64,000 nucleotides of DNA from Massilia sp. UMI-21 (GTDB lineage: Bacteria > Pseudomonadota > Gammaproteobacteria > Burkholderiales > Burkholderiaceae_D). The stretch lies in assembly GCA_015277795.1 (NCBI GenBank), contig CP063848.1, positions 558,001 through 622,000 on the forward strand, in the 5' to 3' direction. Positions within the stretch are counted from its first letter, which is position 1, and each line of letters starts with the position of its first letter. The notes under the pieces are model-generated. The model saw only the letters and a program-made list of their open reading frames with translations, had not been told where the DNA came from and searched no databases. A program made the position numbers and the translations under genes. This document shows, in pieces, positions 40,842 through 49,124 of the stretch.

Positions 40842-42488
40842 TTACTTGGCGGCGGTACGCGCCTTGCCGAACGGGTCGCCCGCCTTCCACTGCGGCGCCT
40901 GCGGCGCATCCGCCACCACGCGGCCCAGGTTCAGCGTGAACTGCGCCTGCTGCACCATGCCCGACAGGTCCCAGTTGGGATCGTATTCGTCGGTCACCTG
41001 GTGGTAACGCGCGCGGTAGGCCTTCTGCTTGGCATTGTTGGCTTCCACGTCCTTCACCCAGCCGTGGCCGGCGCCCACCGAGAACGCCGGCACGCCGGCC
41101 TTGGCGAAGCTGAAGTGGTCGCTGCGGAAGTAGCCGCCGCCGAGGTCGGGCTTGCGCGGGGCGATGCCCAGGCCCATGCGCTTGGCGGTGGCGGCAGCCA
41201 TCGCGCCCAGGTCGGTGCGTTCGCTGCCCGGGGTGTTCACGTCCGTGACCAGGCCGACGAAATTCAGGCTGTCCAGGTTCAGGTTGGCGACGGTCTTCTC
41301 GATCGGCCACAGCGGCTTGCTCGCATAGGCCGCGCTGCCCAGCAGGCCTTGCTCTTCGGCCGCGACCCACAGGAACATCTGGCTGCGCTTGGCCGGGTTG
41401 CGCACGGCCTCCTGCGCCATCGCCAGCAGGGCGGCGGTGCCGGACGCATTGTCGACGGCGCCGTTGAAGATGGTGTCGCCCTCGCTACCCTGCTTGCCCA
41501 TGTGGTCCCAGTGCGCGCTGTAGATGACGACTTCATCCTTCAGCTTGGGGTCGGTGCCCGGCACCACGCCGGCCACGTTGAACTCGTTCAGGGTACGCAC
41601 GTCGGCGCGCGCCTCGCCCTTGACGCGGGCGTTCAGCGTCACCGGCTTGAAGTGCTTGTCCTCGGCGGCGGCGCGCAGCTGGTCGAGGTCCTGGCCGCCC
41701 GCTGCGAACAGCTTGCGCGCGGTGGCGTCGGTCAGCCAGCCCTGCAGGCCGGTGCCCAGCTCGCCTTCTGCCAGCTGGAAGCGTTCGGCATTGGCCCAGC
41801 TGTTCTGCACCACGCTCCAGCCGTAGGAGGCCGAGGCGTCGGTGTGGATCAGCAGGACGCCGGCCGCGCCCTGGCGCGCCGCTTCTTCCAGCTTGTACGT
41901 CCAGCGGCCGTAGTAGGTCAGGCCGTCGCCGTTGAAGCGTGCCGGTTCGCTGGCGGTCGGTTTCGGATCGTTGACCATCATGACCAGCACCTTGCCCTTG
42001 ACGTCCTGGCCCTTGAAGTCGTCCCAGCCTTCGTCCGGCGCATTGATGCCATAGCCCACGAAGACCAGTTCGGCGTCGAGCGTGTGCTCGGCCTTGGCAT
42101 CTCCCGGACCCCAGACCCAGTCGGCGCCGAACTGCGCAGGCAGCTGCTGGCCGCCGGCGAACAGGCCGATGCTGCTCTTCTGCGGCAGCGAGCGCACGCC
42201 GGCGATCTTGACCGGCTGGCGGAAGCTGCCCTTGTTGGCAGGCTGCAGGCCGATCGCGGCGGCCTGGGTTTCCAGATAGGTGACGGTCAGCTCGCCGCCG
42301 CGCTGGCCGGTGCCGCGTCCTTCGACGGCGTCGGAAGACAGAAAGGCGAGGTGGGCGCGCAGCGGCGCTTCCTTGACGGTGGCGGCCTGTTTGCCGGCAG
42401 TGGGGACGCCAGCGGCGTGGGCCGGGTAGGCCAGCGCCAGGCTGCCCGCGAGGGCGGTGATGACCAGGGAGGAGACGATCTTGTGCAT
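40842..42488 (-). CDS. Secreted M28-family metallopeptidase
   Basis: 548 residues with a signal peptide (cleaved near 25, AYPAHA). Zinc-site residues of family M28 are present: His326 and Asp328 in SAHWDHMG, Asp346 in GAVDNASG, and the Glu pair 378-379 in VAAEEQG. A protease-associated insert probably covers 140-290. It should be an active aminopeptidase acting outside the cytoplasm. The start at 42488 has AGCAGGAAA just upstream. The next minus-strand gene upstream is a second, altered M28-type protein 66 bp away. Confidence 0.92.
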   Translation of the reverse strand: MHKIVSSLVITALAGSLALAYPAHAAGVPTAGKQAATVKEAPLRAHLAFLSSDAVEGRGTGQRGGELTVTYLETQAAAIGLQPANKGSFRQPVKIAGVRSLPQKSSIGLFAGGQQLPAQFGADWVWGPGDAKAEHTLDAELVFVGYGINAPDEGWDDFKGQDVKGKVLVMMVNDPKPTASEPARFNGDGLTYYGRWTYKLEEAARQGAAGVLLIHTDASASYGWSVVQNSWANAERFQLAEGELGTGLQGWLTDATARKLFAAGGQDLDQLRAAAEDKHFKPVTLNARVKGEARADVRTLNEFNVAGVVPGTDPKLKDEVVIYSAHWDHMGKQGSEGDTIFNGAVDNASGTAALLAMAQEAVRNPAKRSQMFLWVAAEEQGLLGSAAYASKPLWPIEKTVANLNLDSLNFVGLVTDVNTPGSERTDLGAMAAATAKRMGLGIAPRKPDLGGGYFRSDHFSFAKAGVPAFSVGAGHGWVKDVEANNAKQKAYRARYHQVTDEYDPNWDLSGMVQQAQFTLNLGRVVADAPQAPQWKAGDPFGKARTAAK

Positions 42489-42554
42489 GGTTTCCTGCTG
42501 CGGTAGTTGGAATGGATGGCGCATGGTGCGCGCCAAACATTGTATGCCAACTGT

Positions 42555-44858
42555 TCAGTTGAACCGCAACACATCCGCGGACACCGTCATGCCCGTGCCC
42601 GGCATGCGCGGCGGAGCGCCCGGCGGCAGCAGGTGCTCCGGCAGGCCGGGCATGCGCTCTTCGACGATCACCGCCAGCGGGTCGTCGTCCGGCGCGTCGA
42701 TGGCGAAGCGCAGCAGCTGGTCTTCCATCCCGTACAGCGACAGCGACCACGGGCTTTCCTTCGACGTCAGCACCCGGCCGTCGAGGGTGGAGTGCTGCGG
42801 CTTGGTGCCGGCCACCCACATCCGGATGTGCGGCGCGCGGTTCTTCGAGCGCAGCGTGAATTCCACCCGCCGCAACCCGGGCTGCGGCGAGGGCTTGGCC
42901 AGGCGGGGATTGCGCAGCATGAGGGCATCGGGAAAGGCGATGCGGTCCTCGCGCGGCGCGATCGCATACCACTGGCGCGGACTGTGCCAGCCGAAGACGT
43001 CGACATGGATGGCCGGCTTTTCCAGGTGCGGGAACAGCTGCTTCGACCACGCGTCCAGGGGTTGCGGCGGCAGCAGCCAGTAGGCGCGCCAGCTGTTCAT
43101 GTCCTTGAAATAGACCAGGCGGTTCGGCTCCACCCGCGGCCGCTCCGGTTCCTGCGGCCCGGATGCCTGCCCCGGCAGTGCCGCGCAGGCGGCCAGCGCC
43201 AGTACCAGGGCCGCGCCGACCACGCGCCCGAGCGGCAGCAGCAGGAGCAGGCTGGCGAAGCACAGCATCATGAGGGCGATCGCCAGCGTCGGCACGTACA
43301 TGGCGTACGGCGCCAGCGCGGCCCAGCTGGCGCGCAAGGCGGGCACGAACAGCAGCAGCGCCGGCGTGATGCCGGCCGCGAGGATCAAGAAGCGTGTCGG
43401 CGGACTGCGCGGCCTCTGCAAGGCGTGGAAGGCGGCCAGCGCCGCCGCCAGCGGCCAGGCCAGCAGCCAGGCGGCGTCCGGCGCCGCCAGCAGCGCCACG
43501 ACCAGCGCCAGGCTCAGCCAGGCCATCGTGCCCAGGAATACCGGCGTGGCGCCGATCAGGCGGCGCAGCAGGTACAGCGTGGCGATGAACAGGCAGCCTC
43601 CCGCGACCAGGAACACGATCGCGGCCGCGTTGTCCTGCATCCGCGTCAGCGCGGCCAGTTCATCGCGCCGTTCCCACAGCAGCATCCGGGCGCCCAGCAG
43701 GAGCAGCGCGACGCCGAAGAAGCCCTGCAGCAGCGGCGCCACGCTCGGGCCGGCGTCGTCCAGTGCCTGATGGTAGCCGCGCGCCAGCATCAGGCAGCTC
43801 AGCGCCGCCAGGCCCCAGCACAGGATGGCCGGATGCTGGACCGCGCCCAACAGGGGCAGCTGGAACCAGGCATGGGCCTGGCGGGCGCCGCGCGCCAGCG
43901 GCGCGTCGCCATAGTGGCGCGCCAGGCGCAGCATGCTCGCGCCCAGCTGGGCCAGCATGGCCGGATCGAGGCGTTCGATACTGTCCAGCGTCCCTGCGCC
44001 ATCGAAGCGCCTGCCGCTGTTCACGAACAGCAGGACCGGCGCCTCGATGCCGGACAGGGGGCCGATGCGCGGCGTGTCCGGCGTCAGCCTGGCCAGCCGC
44101 GCCATCAGCGACGACCCGTCCATGCCGGGCAGCGCCTGCGTGCGGCCGCGCAGCGTGCTGCTGCCGGCGTTGGCGGCGTCGTGGAGCACCAGCGGTCCGG
44201 CGCTGCCGCTCGCATCGAACTTCAGCGTCAGCCCGATGGTCTGCGCCAGCGGATGCTGCTCGACGAAGCCCTTGGCGCCGAGCGCGCCGACGTCCTCGCC
44301 GTCGAGGAACAGCATGACGATGTCGTTCGCGTGGGCCGGACCGGACTGCAGCGCCCTGGCGGTTTCGATCATGGCCGCCACCTGCGCCGCGCCGCGCGCC
44401 GCGCCCAGCGTGAACTTGCCGCTGTCGTAATGGGTGGCCAGCAGGAGGGCGGGGCGCTTGCGGCGGTCGGGCGCGCTGCCGGGCAGGCGCAGCACGATGT
44501 TGTGCACCACGCCGAGCGTCACGTCGGTGCCGCCCCAGTAACGGATGGTGGACTTCTGGACGGTGCTGGTCTGGACCGTCGGCGCCAGGCCGATGCCGCG
44601 CAACTGCGCCAGGATGTAGTCGCGCGCCCGGGCGTTGGCGGCGGTGGCGATCGGACGCGGCGCCGCGGCCAGCACGGCGGCGTGGCGCAGCATCCGGTCC
44701 AGCGCCGGCGGGGCAGGCGGCACCGACGGCGCGGATGGCGCGCCGCCGGTGGCGCGCCAGGCCAGCAGCGCCAGCACAAGCATGGCAAGCAGGCCGGCCG
44801 CCAGCGCGGCCGGACCTCGGACGCGCCGCGGCGGCGTCGGTATTCCAGCGATCAGCAT
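42555..44858 (-). CDS. Membrane M28-type protein with altered zinc site
   Basis: 767 residues. A signal anchor (about 15-35) precedes an M28-like domain (about 55-330), then six to eight hydrophobic segments (about 350-560) and a soluble C-terminal part. The layout resembles ER/vacuolar Fxna-like membrane peptidases. His143 and Asp145 in ATHYDSG are kept, and Glu188-Asp189 replace the usual Glu-Glu, but where family members read GA-x-DDG this protein reads GAARGA (Arg155, Gly156), so the bridging Asp is missing. It may be inactive or use another ligand. The start at 44858 has AAGGA; tonB lies upstream behind a terminator. Confidence 0.75.
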   Translation of the reverse strand: MLIAGIPTPPRRVRGPAALAAGLLAMLVLALLAWRATGGAPSAPSVPPAPPALDRMLRHAAVLAAAPRPIATAANARARDYILAQLRGIGLAPTVQTSTVQKSTIRYWGGTDVTLGVVHNIVLRLPGSAPDRRKRPALLLATHYDSGKFTLGAARGAAQVAAMIETARALQSGPAHANDIVMLFLDGEDVGALGAKGFVEQHPLAQTIGLTLKFDASGSAGPLVLHDAANAGSSTLRGRTQALPGMDGSSLMARLARLTPDTPRIGPLSGIEAPVLLFVNSGRRFDGAGTLDSIERLDPAMLAQLGASMLRLARHYGDAPLARGARQAHAWFQLPLLGAVQHPAILCWGLAALSCLMLARGYHQALDDAGPSVAPLLQGFFGVALLLLGARMLLWERRDELAALTRMQDNAAAIVFLVAGGCLFIATLYLLRRLIGATPVFLGTMAWLSLALVVALLAAPDAAWLLAWPLAAALAAFHALQRPRSPPTRFLILAAGITPALLLFVPALRASWAALAPYAMYVPTLAIALMMLCFASLLLLLPLGRVVGAALVLALAACAALPGQASGPQEPERPRVEPNRLVYFKDMNSWRAYWLLPPQPLDAWSKQLFPHLEKPAIHVDVFGWHSPRQWYAIAPREDRIAFPDALMLRNPRLAKPSPQPGLRRVEFTLRSKNRAPHIRMWVAGTKPQHSTLDGRVLTSKESPWSLSLYGMEDQLLRFAIDAPDDDPLAVIVEERMPGLPEHLLPPGAPPRMPGTGMTVSADVLRFN

Positions 44859-44902
44859 TCCTTGTCTCCTCGTTTCCTGTTGTTGTTGTGGTTTGTGTTG
44901 GG

Positions 44903-44929
44903 CGAAAAAAAGCCCGCGATGAAAGGCGG
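44903..44929 (-). terminator. Terminator of tonB
   Basis: On the minus strand GCCCGC, an 8-nt loop and GCGGGC (44924-44929 with 44910-44915) are followed by seven T residues (44903-44909). Canonical, 23 nt after the tonB stop. Confidence 0.88.
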
Positions 44930-44951
44930 GCAAAAAGGGAACGGAGATGAT

Positions 44952-45617
44952 TTATTCAAGCGTCCAGACGTAGGCGATCTGCCCCCATCCGGCTGCGGCG
45001 ACGCCGTTGTTCATGGCCGGCTTGAACTGGCACAGGCTCAGGGCATTGAGCGCGGCGCGGTCCAGTTCGCGGTGGCCGCTCGACTTCTGGACCCGCGCAT
45101 CCCGCACCCGGCCGTCGGCGCCGACCAGCAGCGCCAGCGTCACGGTGCCGCTGTCGCCGTTGCGCGCCGCGTGCATCGGGTAGTCCGGCTTGGCGCAGCC
45201 GTCGGCGTTGGCCAGGACCGCGCTGTGCATCTGCCCCGGCCTGCTGTTGGAGACCGGCGCCGTGGGAGGCGCCTCGGGGGCGAGGGGAAGGGCCTGTTCC
45301 GGCACCGGCGCCGGCTCGATGGTGGCCTGCACCGGAGCTTCGACCGGGGGCGGCGGCAGCTCGACCTCCAGTGGCGGCACCACGATCCGGGGCGGGGCCA
45401 CCTGCTGACGGGGTTGCGGGGGCTGCGGCGGCGGCGGGGGCGGCGGCGCCTCCGGCTCGATCCAGACCGTGGCGTCGTCGATCAGCTTCGGCAGGGTGAT
45501 GCTCCTGGTGTTCATCACGTTGATGAGGCCGATGGCCACCAGCACGTGCAGGCCGGCCACGATTGCGAACTTTCCGGCCTTGCCGCCGGTCCCATCGTTG
45601 AGTTGCGTGAAGTGCAT
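44952..45617 (-). CDS. tonB: Energy transducer TonB
   Basis: 221 residues. TonB passes proton-motive energy from ExbBD to outer-membrane receptors. A single N-terminal membrane span (about 17-35) is followed by a proline-rich stretch (PPPPPPPQPPQPR from about 57) that reaches across the periplasm, and a C-terminal TonB fold (YPMHAARNGDSGTVTLALLVGADGRV, LDRAALNALSLCQFKPA). The ribosome site AGGAGA lies before the ATG. No exbB or exbD is next to it. A receptor that could use it is encoded at 31200. Confidence 0.93.
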   Translation of the reverse strand: MHFTQLNDGTGGKAGKFAIVAGLHVLVAIGLINVMNTRSITLPKLIDDATVWIEPEAPPPPPPPQPPQPRQQVAPPRIVVPPLEVELPPPPVEAPVQATIEPAPVPEQALPLAPEAPPTAPVSNSRPGQMHSAVLANADGCAKPDYPMHAARNGDSGTVTLALLVGADGRVRDARVQKSSGHRELDRAALNALSLCQFKPAMNNGVAAAGWGQIAYVWTLE

Positions 45618-45705
45618 GGCGATCTCCTCTTCTTATGACGTCCGGCGACGGGGTCGCAAAACTTGGTGCTTAAGGAAAGATGTGCATCTATCAGCTGATG
45701 GAATC

Positions 45706-45735
45706 AATATATGCTAGAGCCTAGCAATGTGTAAA
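45706..45735 (-). promoter_or_regulatory. Promoter of tonB
   Basis: On the minus strand TTTACA (45730-45735), an 18-bp spacer and TATATT (45706-45711). Each box matches consensus at five of six positions. The leader would be about 80 nt. An inverted repeat GCTAG/CTAGC (45713-45725) lies inside the spacer. Confidence 0.68.
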
Positions 45736-45742
45736 GCGCTTT
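45733..45742. promoter_or_regulatory. Palindrome overlapping the tonB -35 box, LacI-family-like operator
   Basis: AAAGCGCTTT is a perfect 10-bp palindrome fitting the AAnCGnTT core common to LacI-family operators. It overlaps the -35 box by three bases, so a bound protein would block the promoter. The rest of the 335-bp gap to 45952 holds no gene. Confidence 0.5.
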
Positions 45743-45952
45743 CTTGGTAATTCTGCTTCCACGTGCTGGTCGCCATGCGTGAAAAGCAGGGAATGGATGG
45801 GTACTCGCGTCATGGCGCTTTGTATGAAATAATCCTCTTGCAACCCGCATGCGTTCTGTCGCTTGGCATAGCGTGCTGCCAGAGATTGGCAAGCGAACGC
45901 CGCAAGGGCGAGGAAGCCTCTCATGGGCGGGTGATCTACAGGAGTGAAATTG

Positions 45953-46603
45953 GTGTCCGAACAGAAAAAACCGATCCGCGTGATGCTTGCGGACGACCAC
46001 CCGATCGTCATGACCGGGTTCGCCATGTCGCTGGAAGCGGCCGGCATGCAGGTGGTGGGGCAGGCCAAGACCCCGAGCGAGGCGGTGGCGCTGTATGCGG
46101 CGCAGCAGCCCGATGTCGTGATCCTCGACATGCGCTTCGGGACCGAGCTGACCGGCCTGGACGCCGCGCAGAGCATCCTGAAGGACGACCCGCGCGCCAA
46201 GATCATCTTCCTGAGCCAGTTTGACCAGGATAGCCTGATCAAGGAAACCTACCGCATGGGCGCGCATGCCTTCGTCACCAAGGATTGCGATCCGTCCGAC
46301 CTGGTGACGGCGGTGCGCCACGCGCACGACGGCAAGCTGTATTTCCTGCCGCAGATCGCCTCGCGCCTGGCCAGCATGGCGGTGCGCGGCGACGTGACGC
46401 CGCAGTCGCAGCTCGACGAGCGCGGGCTCGAGATCTTCAAGCTGATGGCCGAAGGCCTGACCAACGCCGAGATCGCCGAGAAACTCGATCTGTCGACCAA
46501 GACCATCAGCAACATCAGCCAGTCGATCAAGGAAAAACTGGGCGTGCACCGCCAGGCCAACATCACCCTGCTGGCCGTGAAGCACGGCCTGATCGAGCCT
46601 TGA
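45953..46603 (+). CDS. NarL/FixJ-type response regulator
   Basis: 216 residues. The receiver domain has the acidic pair in LADDH (14-15), phosphoacceptor Asp59 in VILDMRF and Lys in VTKD. The C-terminal LuxR helix-turn-helix (LDERGLEIFKLMAEGLTNAEIAEKLDLSTKTISN) binds DNA. GTG 45953 is chosen because AGGAG lies 8 nt upstream; GTG 45944 is too close to that site. It is the first gene of an operon with a binding protein and a HisKA_3 kinase, the usual partner type for NarL regulators. Confidence 0.92.
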   Translation: MSEQKKPIRVMLADDHPIVMTGFAMSLEAAGMQVVGQAKTPSEAVALYAAQQPDVVILDMRFGTELTGLDAAQSILKDDPRAKIIFLSQFDQDSLIKETYRMGAHAFVTKDCDPSDLVTAVRHAHDGKLYFLPQIASRLASMAVRGDVTPQSQLDERGLEIFKLMAEGLTNAEIAEKLDLSTKTISNISQSIKEKLGVHRQANITLLAVKHGLIEP

Positions 46604-46610
46604 TCCTTCG

Positions 46611-47588
46611 ATGAGCTACCCGCGGACCCTGCGCGCGGCCGTGGCCGCGCTCGCGCTCGGCTTTTCCCTCTGCGCCGCGGCCCAGGCCCAGGCAGGCAGG
46701 GACGAGGAGGTGACCGGCTTCCGCTCGCAGATCATCACCGGCGACGACAGCGAAGTCACCCGGCGCATCGCCGAAGACCTGTACAAGCGCCTGCTGCCGA
46801 CCTTCGCGGCCTTCCGCACCGAACTGGCCCAGCGCCACCGCATGCTGTACGTCGCGATCGGCCCGGCCGCGCTGCGCGACGCCATCTCGCGCCGCTGCGA
46901 CTGCGTGGTCATCTCGGCCTTCACCTCGAGCCAGGTGTGGCGCGCGCTGACCAGCAAGTTGCCGCCGGGGCGCGCGCTGCGCCACACCGCCGTGTATGCC
47001 GAGCCGGCGCCGGCCGACCAGTTGCGCCTGGCCGCGCTGCTGTACGGGCGCCCGCCGCGCGTCGGCGCCATCCTGGGCCGCGAGACGGCTTTCCTGCGGC
47101 CGGCCCTGGATGCCGACGTCGACGTGCAGTTCTTCGCCCCCGGCGACGACATCAACCACACGCTCAACCAGATGACGCGTGCCGAGGTGCTGCTGGCGCT
47201 GCCCGACGGCGACGTCTACAACCCGGAGAACGTGCGCAACATCCTGCTCTCGACCTATCGCCGCAAGCAGGGCGTGATCGGCTTCTCGGCCGACATGGTC
47301 AAGGTCGGCGCGCTGGCCACGACCTATTCCGAGATCGAGGACATCAACACGCAAGTGGCCGAGATCGCGGCCAACTTCGTGGTCACCGGCGAGCTGGCGC
47401 CGCCGCAGTTTCCGCGTTACTTCCGCACCGTGGTGAACGAAGGGGTGGCCCGTTCGCTCGATCTGCGGGTGACGGGCGAGGCCCGCAACTTCGCGCACCT
47501 GCCGGCGCGCCAGCCGGCGCGCGCGCCGGCACCCCAGCCCGCACGCCCCGCCGCGCCGCCACCGACGCCCGTGCCACCCACGCCATGA
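46611..47588 (+). CDS. Periplasmic ABC-type substrate-binding-like protein
   Basis: 325 residues with a signal peptide (cleaved near 28, AAAQAQA). The rest resembles the ABC substrate-binding family PF04392: VAIGPAALRDAI near 80, VGAILGRETAF near 160, ADVDVQFF, and VLLALPDGDVYNPENVRNIL near 200, with a Pro/Ala-rich tail. No permease or ATPase genes are near. It starts 7 nt after the response regulator and overlaps the kinase start by 4 nt (ATGA), so it is probably the ligand-sensing part of this two-component system rather than a transporter part. Confidence 0.8.
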   Translation: MSYPRTLRAAVAALALGFSLCAAAQAQAGRDEEVTGFRSQIITGDDSEVTRRIAEDLYKRLLPTFAAFRTELAQRHRMLYVAIGPAALRDAISRRCDCVVISAFTSSQVWRALTSKLPPGRALRHTAVYAEPAPADQLRLAALLYGRPPRVGAILGRETAFLRPALDADVDVQFFAPGDDINHTLNQMTRAEVLLALPDGDVYNPENVRNILLSTYRRKQGVIGFSADMVKVGALATTYSEIEDINTQVAEIAANFVVTGELAPPQFPRYFRTVVNEGVARSLDLRVTGEARNFAHLPARQPARAPAPQPARPAAPPPTPVPPTP

Positions 47589-49084
47589 AGCTGCGATTCT
47601 GGCGCGGCTGGAGCATCGGCCGGCGCATGACCCTCATCACCATGCTGCCGGTGACCTTCCTGTTCACCTCCTTCGTGTGGTACTCGTACTACTCGCACCG
47701 GGCCCAGGTGGCCGAGGAACTGTCCGAACGCGGGCGCATCCTGGCGCGCGCGCTGGCCGAGACCAGCGAATACAACGTCATCTCGGGCAACCTGTCCGAC
47801 CTGCGCCTGACCATCAACGGCCTGGTGCAGTCCGACAGCAGCATCTACCGCATCGAGGTGGTCGGCATGGACGGCACCCAGGCGGTGCGCGTCGATTCCG
47901 AGTCGGCGATCGACGCCCAGCCGCACCATTACGAGGCGCCGATCAAGAAGCAGGTGGTGTGGATCAACCTGTTCACCGACAACGGCACGCCGCACGTCTC
48001 GGCCTCGAGCGACCTGCGTCCGCCCACGCTCACCACCGAGATCGTCGGCTGGGTGCGGGTGACGATGTCGCCCTCGAACATGATGGCCAAGCAGACCCGG
48101 CGCTTTCGCTTCGAGCTGGGCATGGCGGCGCTGGCGCTGGCGGTCAGCGGCGTGCTGGCCTGGGTGCTGGCGCGCTCGCTCACGGTGCCGCTGCGCGAGG
48201 CGATCGGCGCGCTGAGCCGGATCCGCAACGGCGACTACCGCGTCCAGCTGCCGGTCAATTCGGGCGGCGAGGTGGGTGAGCTGCAGGCCTCCATCGGCCA
48301 GATGTCGCTGGCGCTCGACGAATCCAAGCGCGACCTCGAGAACAAGGTGGCCGAGCGCACCCGCGATCTGCTGGCCTCGCGCAACGAAGCGCTGCGCGCC
48401 GACGCCGACAAGCGCAAGCTGATCCAGAAGGTGAACTCGATCATCGAAGACGAGCGCAAGAGCATCGCGGTCGAGATCCACGACGAACTGAACGCGTCCC
48501 TGATCGCCGCGCGCCTGGAAGCGCAGGCCATCGGCGCGCTGGCCGCCAAGGCGCCGCCGACCCCGGAAGTGGAGGAAATCGGGCGCAAGTCACAGGCCAT
48601 CACCAAGCTCGCGCTCGACCTGTACGCCAACGGCCGGCGCCTGGTGCGGCGCCTGCGCCCGGAGGTGCTCGACATGCTGGGACTGCACGGCGCGGTGGAA
48701 GAGATGGTGCGCCACTACGACGGCAGCGCCGGATGCAGCTTCGAGTTCCACAGCGAGGGCGACTTCTCGCGCCTGTCGAACGAACTGGCGATCTCCGCCT
48801 ACCGCATCGTGCAGGAAGCGCTGTCGAACGTCATGAAGCACGCCAGCGCGACCTCGGCCCAGGTGCGCCTGGTGCTGGACGAAGCCGCGCAGACCCTGCG
48901 CATCGTGGTGGCCGACGACGGCAACGGTTTCGACCCGGCCAGCGCCTCGGAAGGCATCGGCATCATCGGCATGCGCGAGCGCGTCTACGCCGTGCACGGC
49001 GTGATGGACGTGCGCTCCAGCCCGGGCGGCGGCACCGTGGTGGCGATCACGCTGCCGCTGCATGCGCCGCTCACGGTATCCTGA
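47585..49084 (+). CDS. Membrane histidine kinase of the HisKA_3 (NarX-like) type
   Basis: 499 residues. Two membrane spans (about 15-35 and 175-197) enclose a periplasmic domain of about 140 residues; a HAMP linker (about 200-250), a coiled region, the HisKA_3 domain with His299 in VEIHDELN, and a HATPase domain (VQEALSNVMKHA, DDGNGFD, GIGIIGMRERV) follow. It should phosphorylate the NarL-type regulator encoded two genes upstream. Its start overlaps the binding-protein stop, which argues for matched amounts of the two. The signal is unknown. Confidence 0.9.
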   Translation: MKLRFWRGWSIGRRMTLITMLPVTFLFTSFVWYSYYSHRAQVAEELSERGRILARALAETSEYNVISGNLSDLRLTINGLVQSDSSIYRIEVVGMDGTQAVRVDSESAIDAQPHHYEAPIKKQVVWINLFTDNGTPHVSASSDLRPPTLTTEIVGWVRVTMSPSNMMAKQTRRFRFELGMAALALAVSGVLAWVLARSLTVPLREAIGALSRIRNGDYRVQLPVNSGGEVGELQASIGQMSLALDESKRDLENKVAERTRDLLASRNEALRADADKRKLIQKVNSIIEDERKSIAVEIHDELNASLIAARLEAQAIGALAAKAPPTPEVEEIGRKSQAITKLALDLYANGRRLVRRLRPEVLDMLGLHGAVEEMVRHYDGSAGCSFEFHSEGDFSRLSNELAISAYRIVQEALSNVMKHASATSAQVRLVLDEAAQTLRIVVADDGNGFDPASASEGIGIIGMRERVYAVHGVMDVRSSPGGGTVVAITLPLHAPLTVS

Positions 49085-49124
49085 TTTTGAATGACAACCC
49101 ACACATGAGCACAAACGAGTACAC

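Noticed and set aside
40098..45638. Long plus-strand open frames opposite the two M28-type genes and tonB
   Set aside because: Composition is typical of shadow frames (Arg/Gln/His-rich, low complexity), while the minus-strand genes have signal peptides, motifs and terminators.
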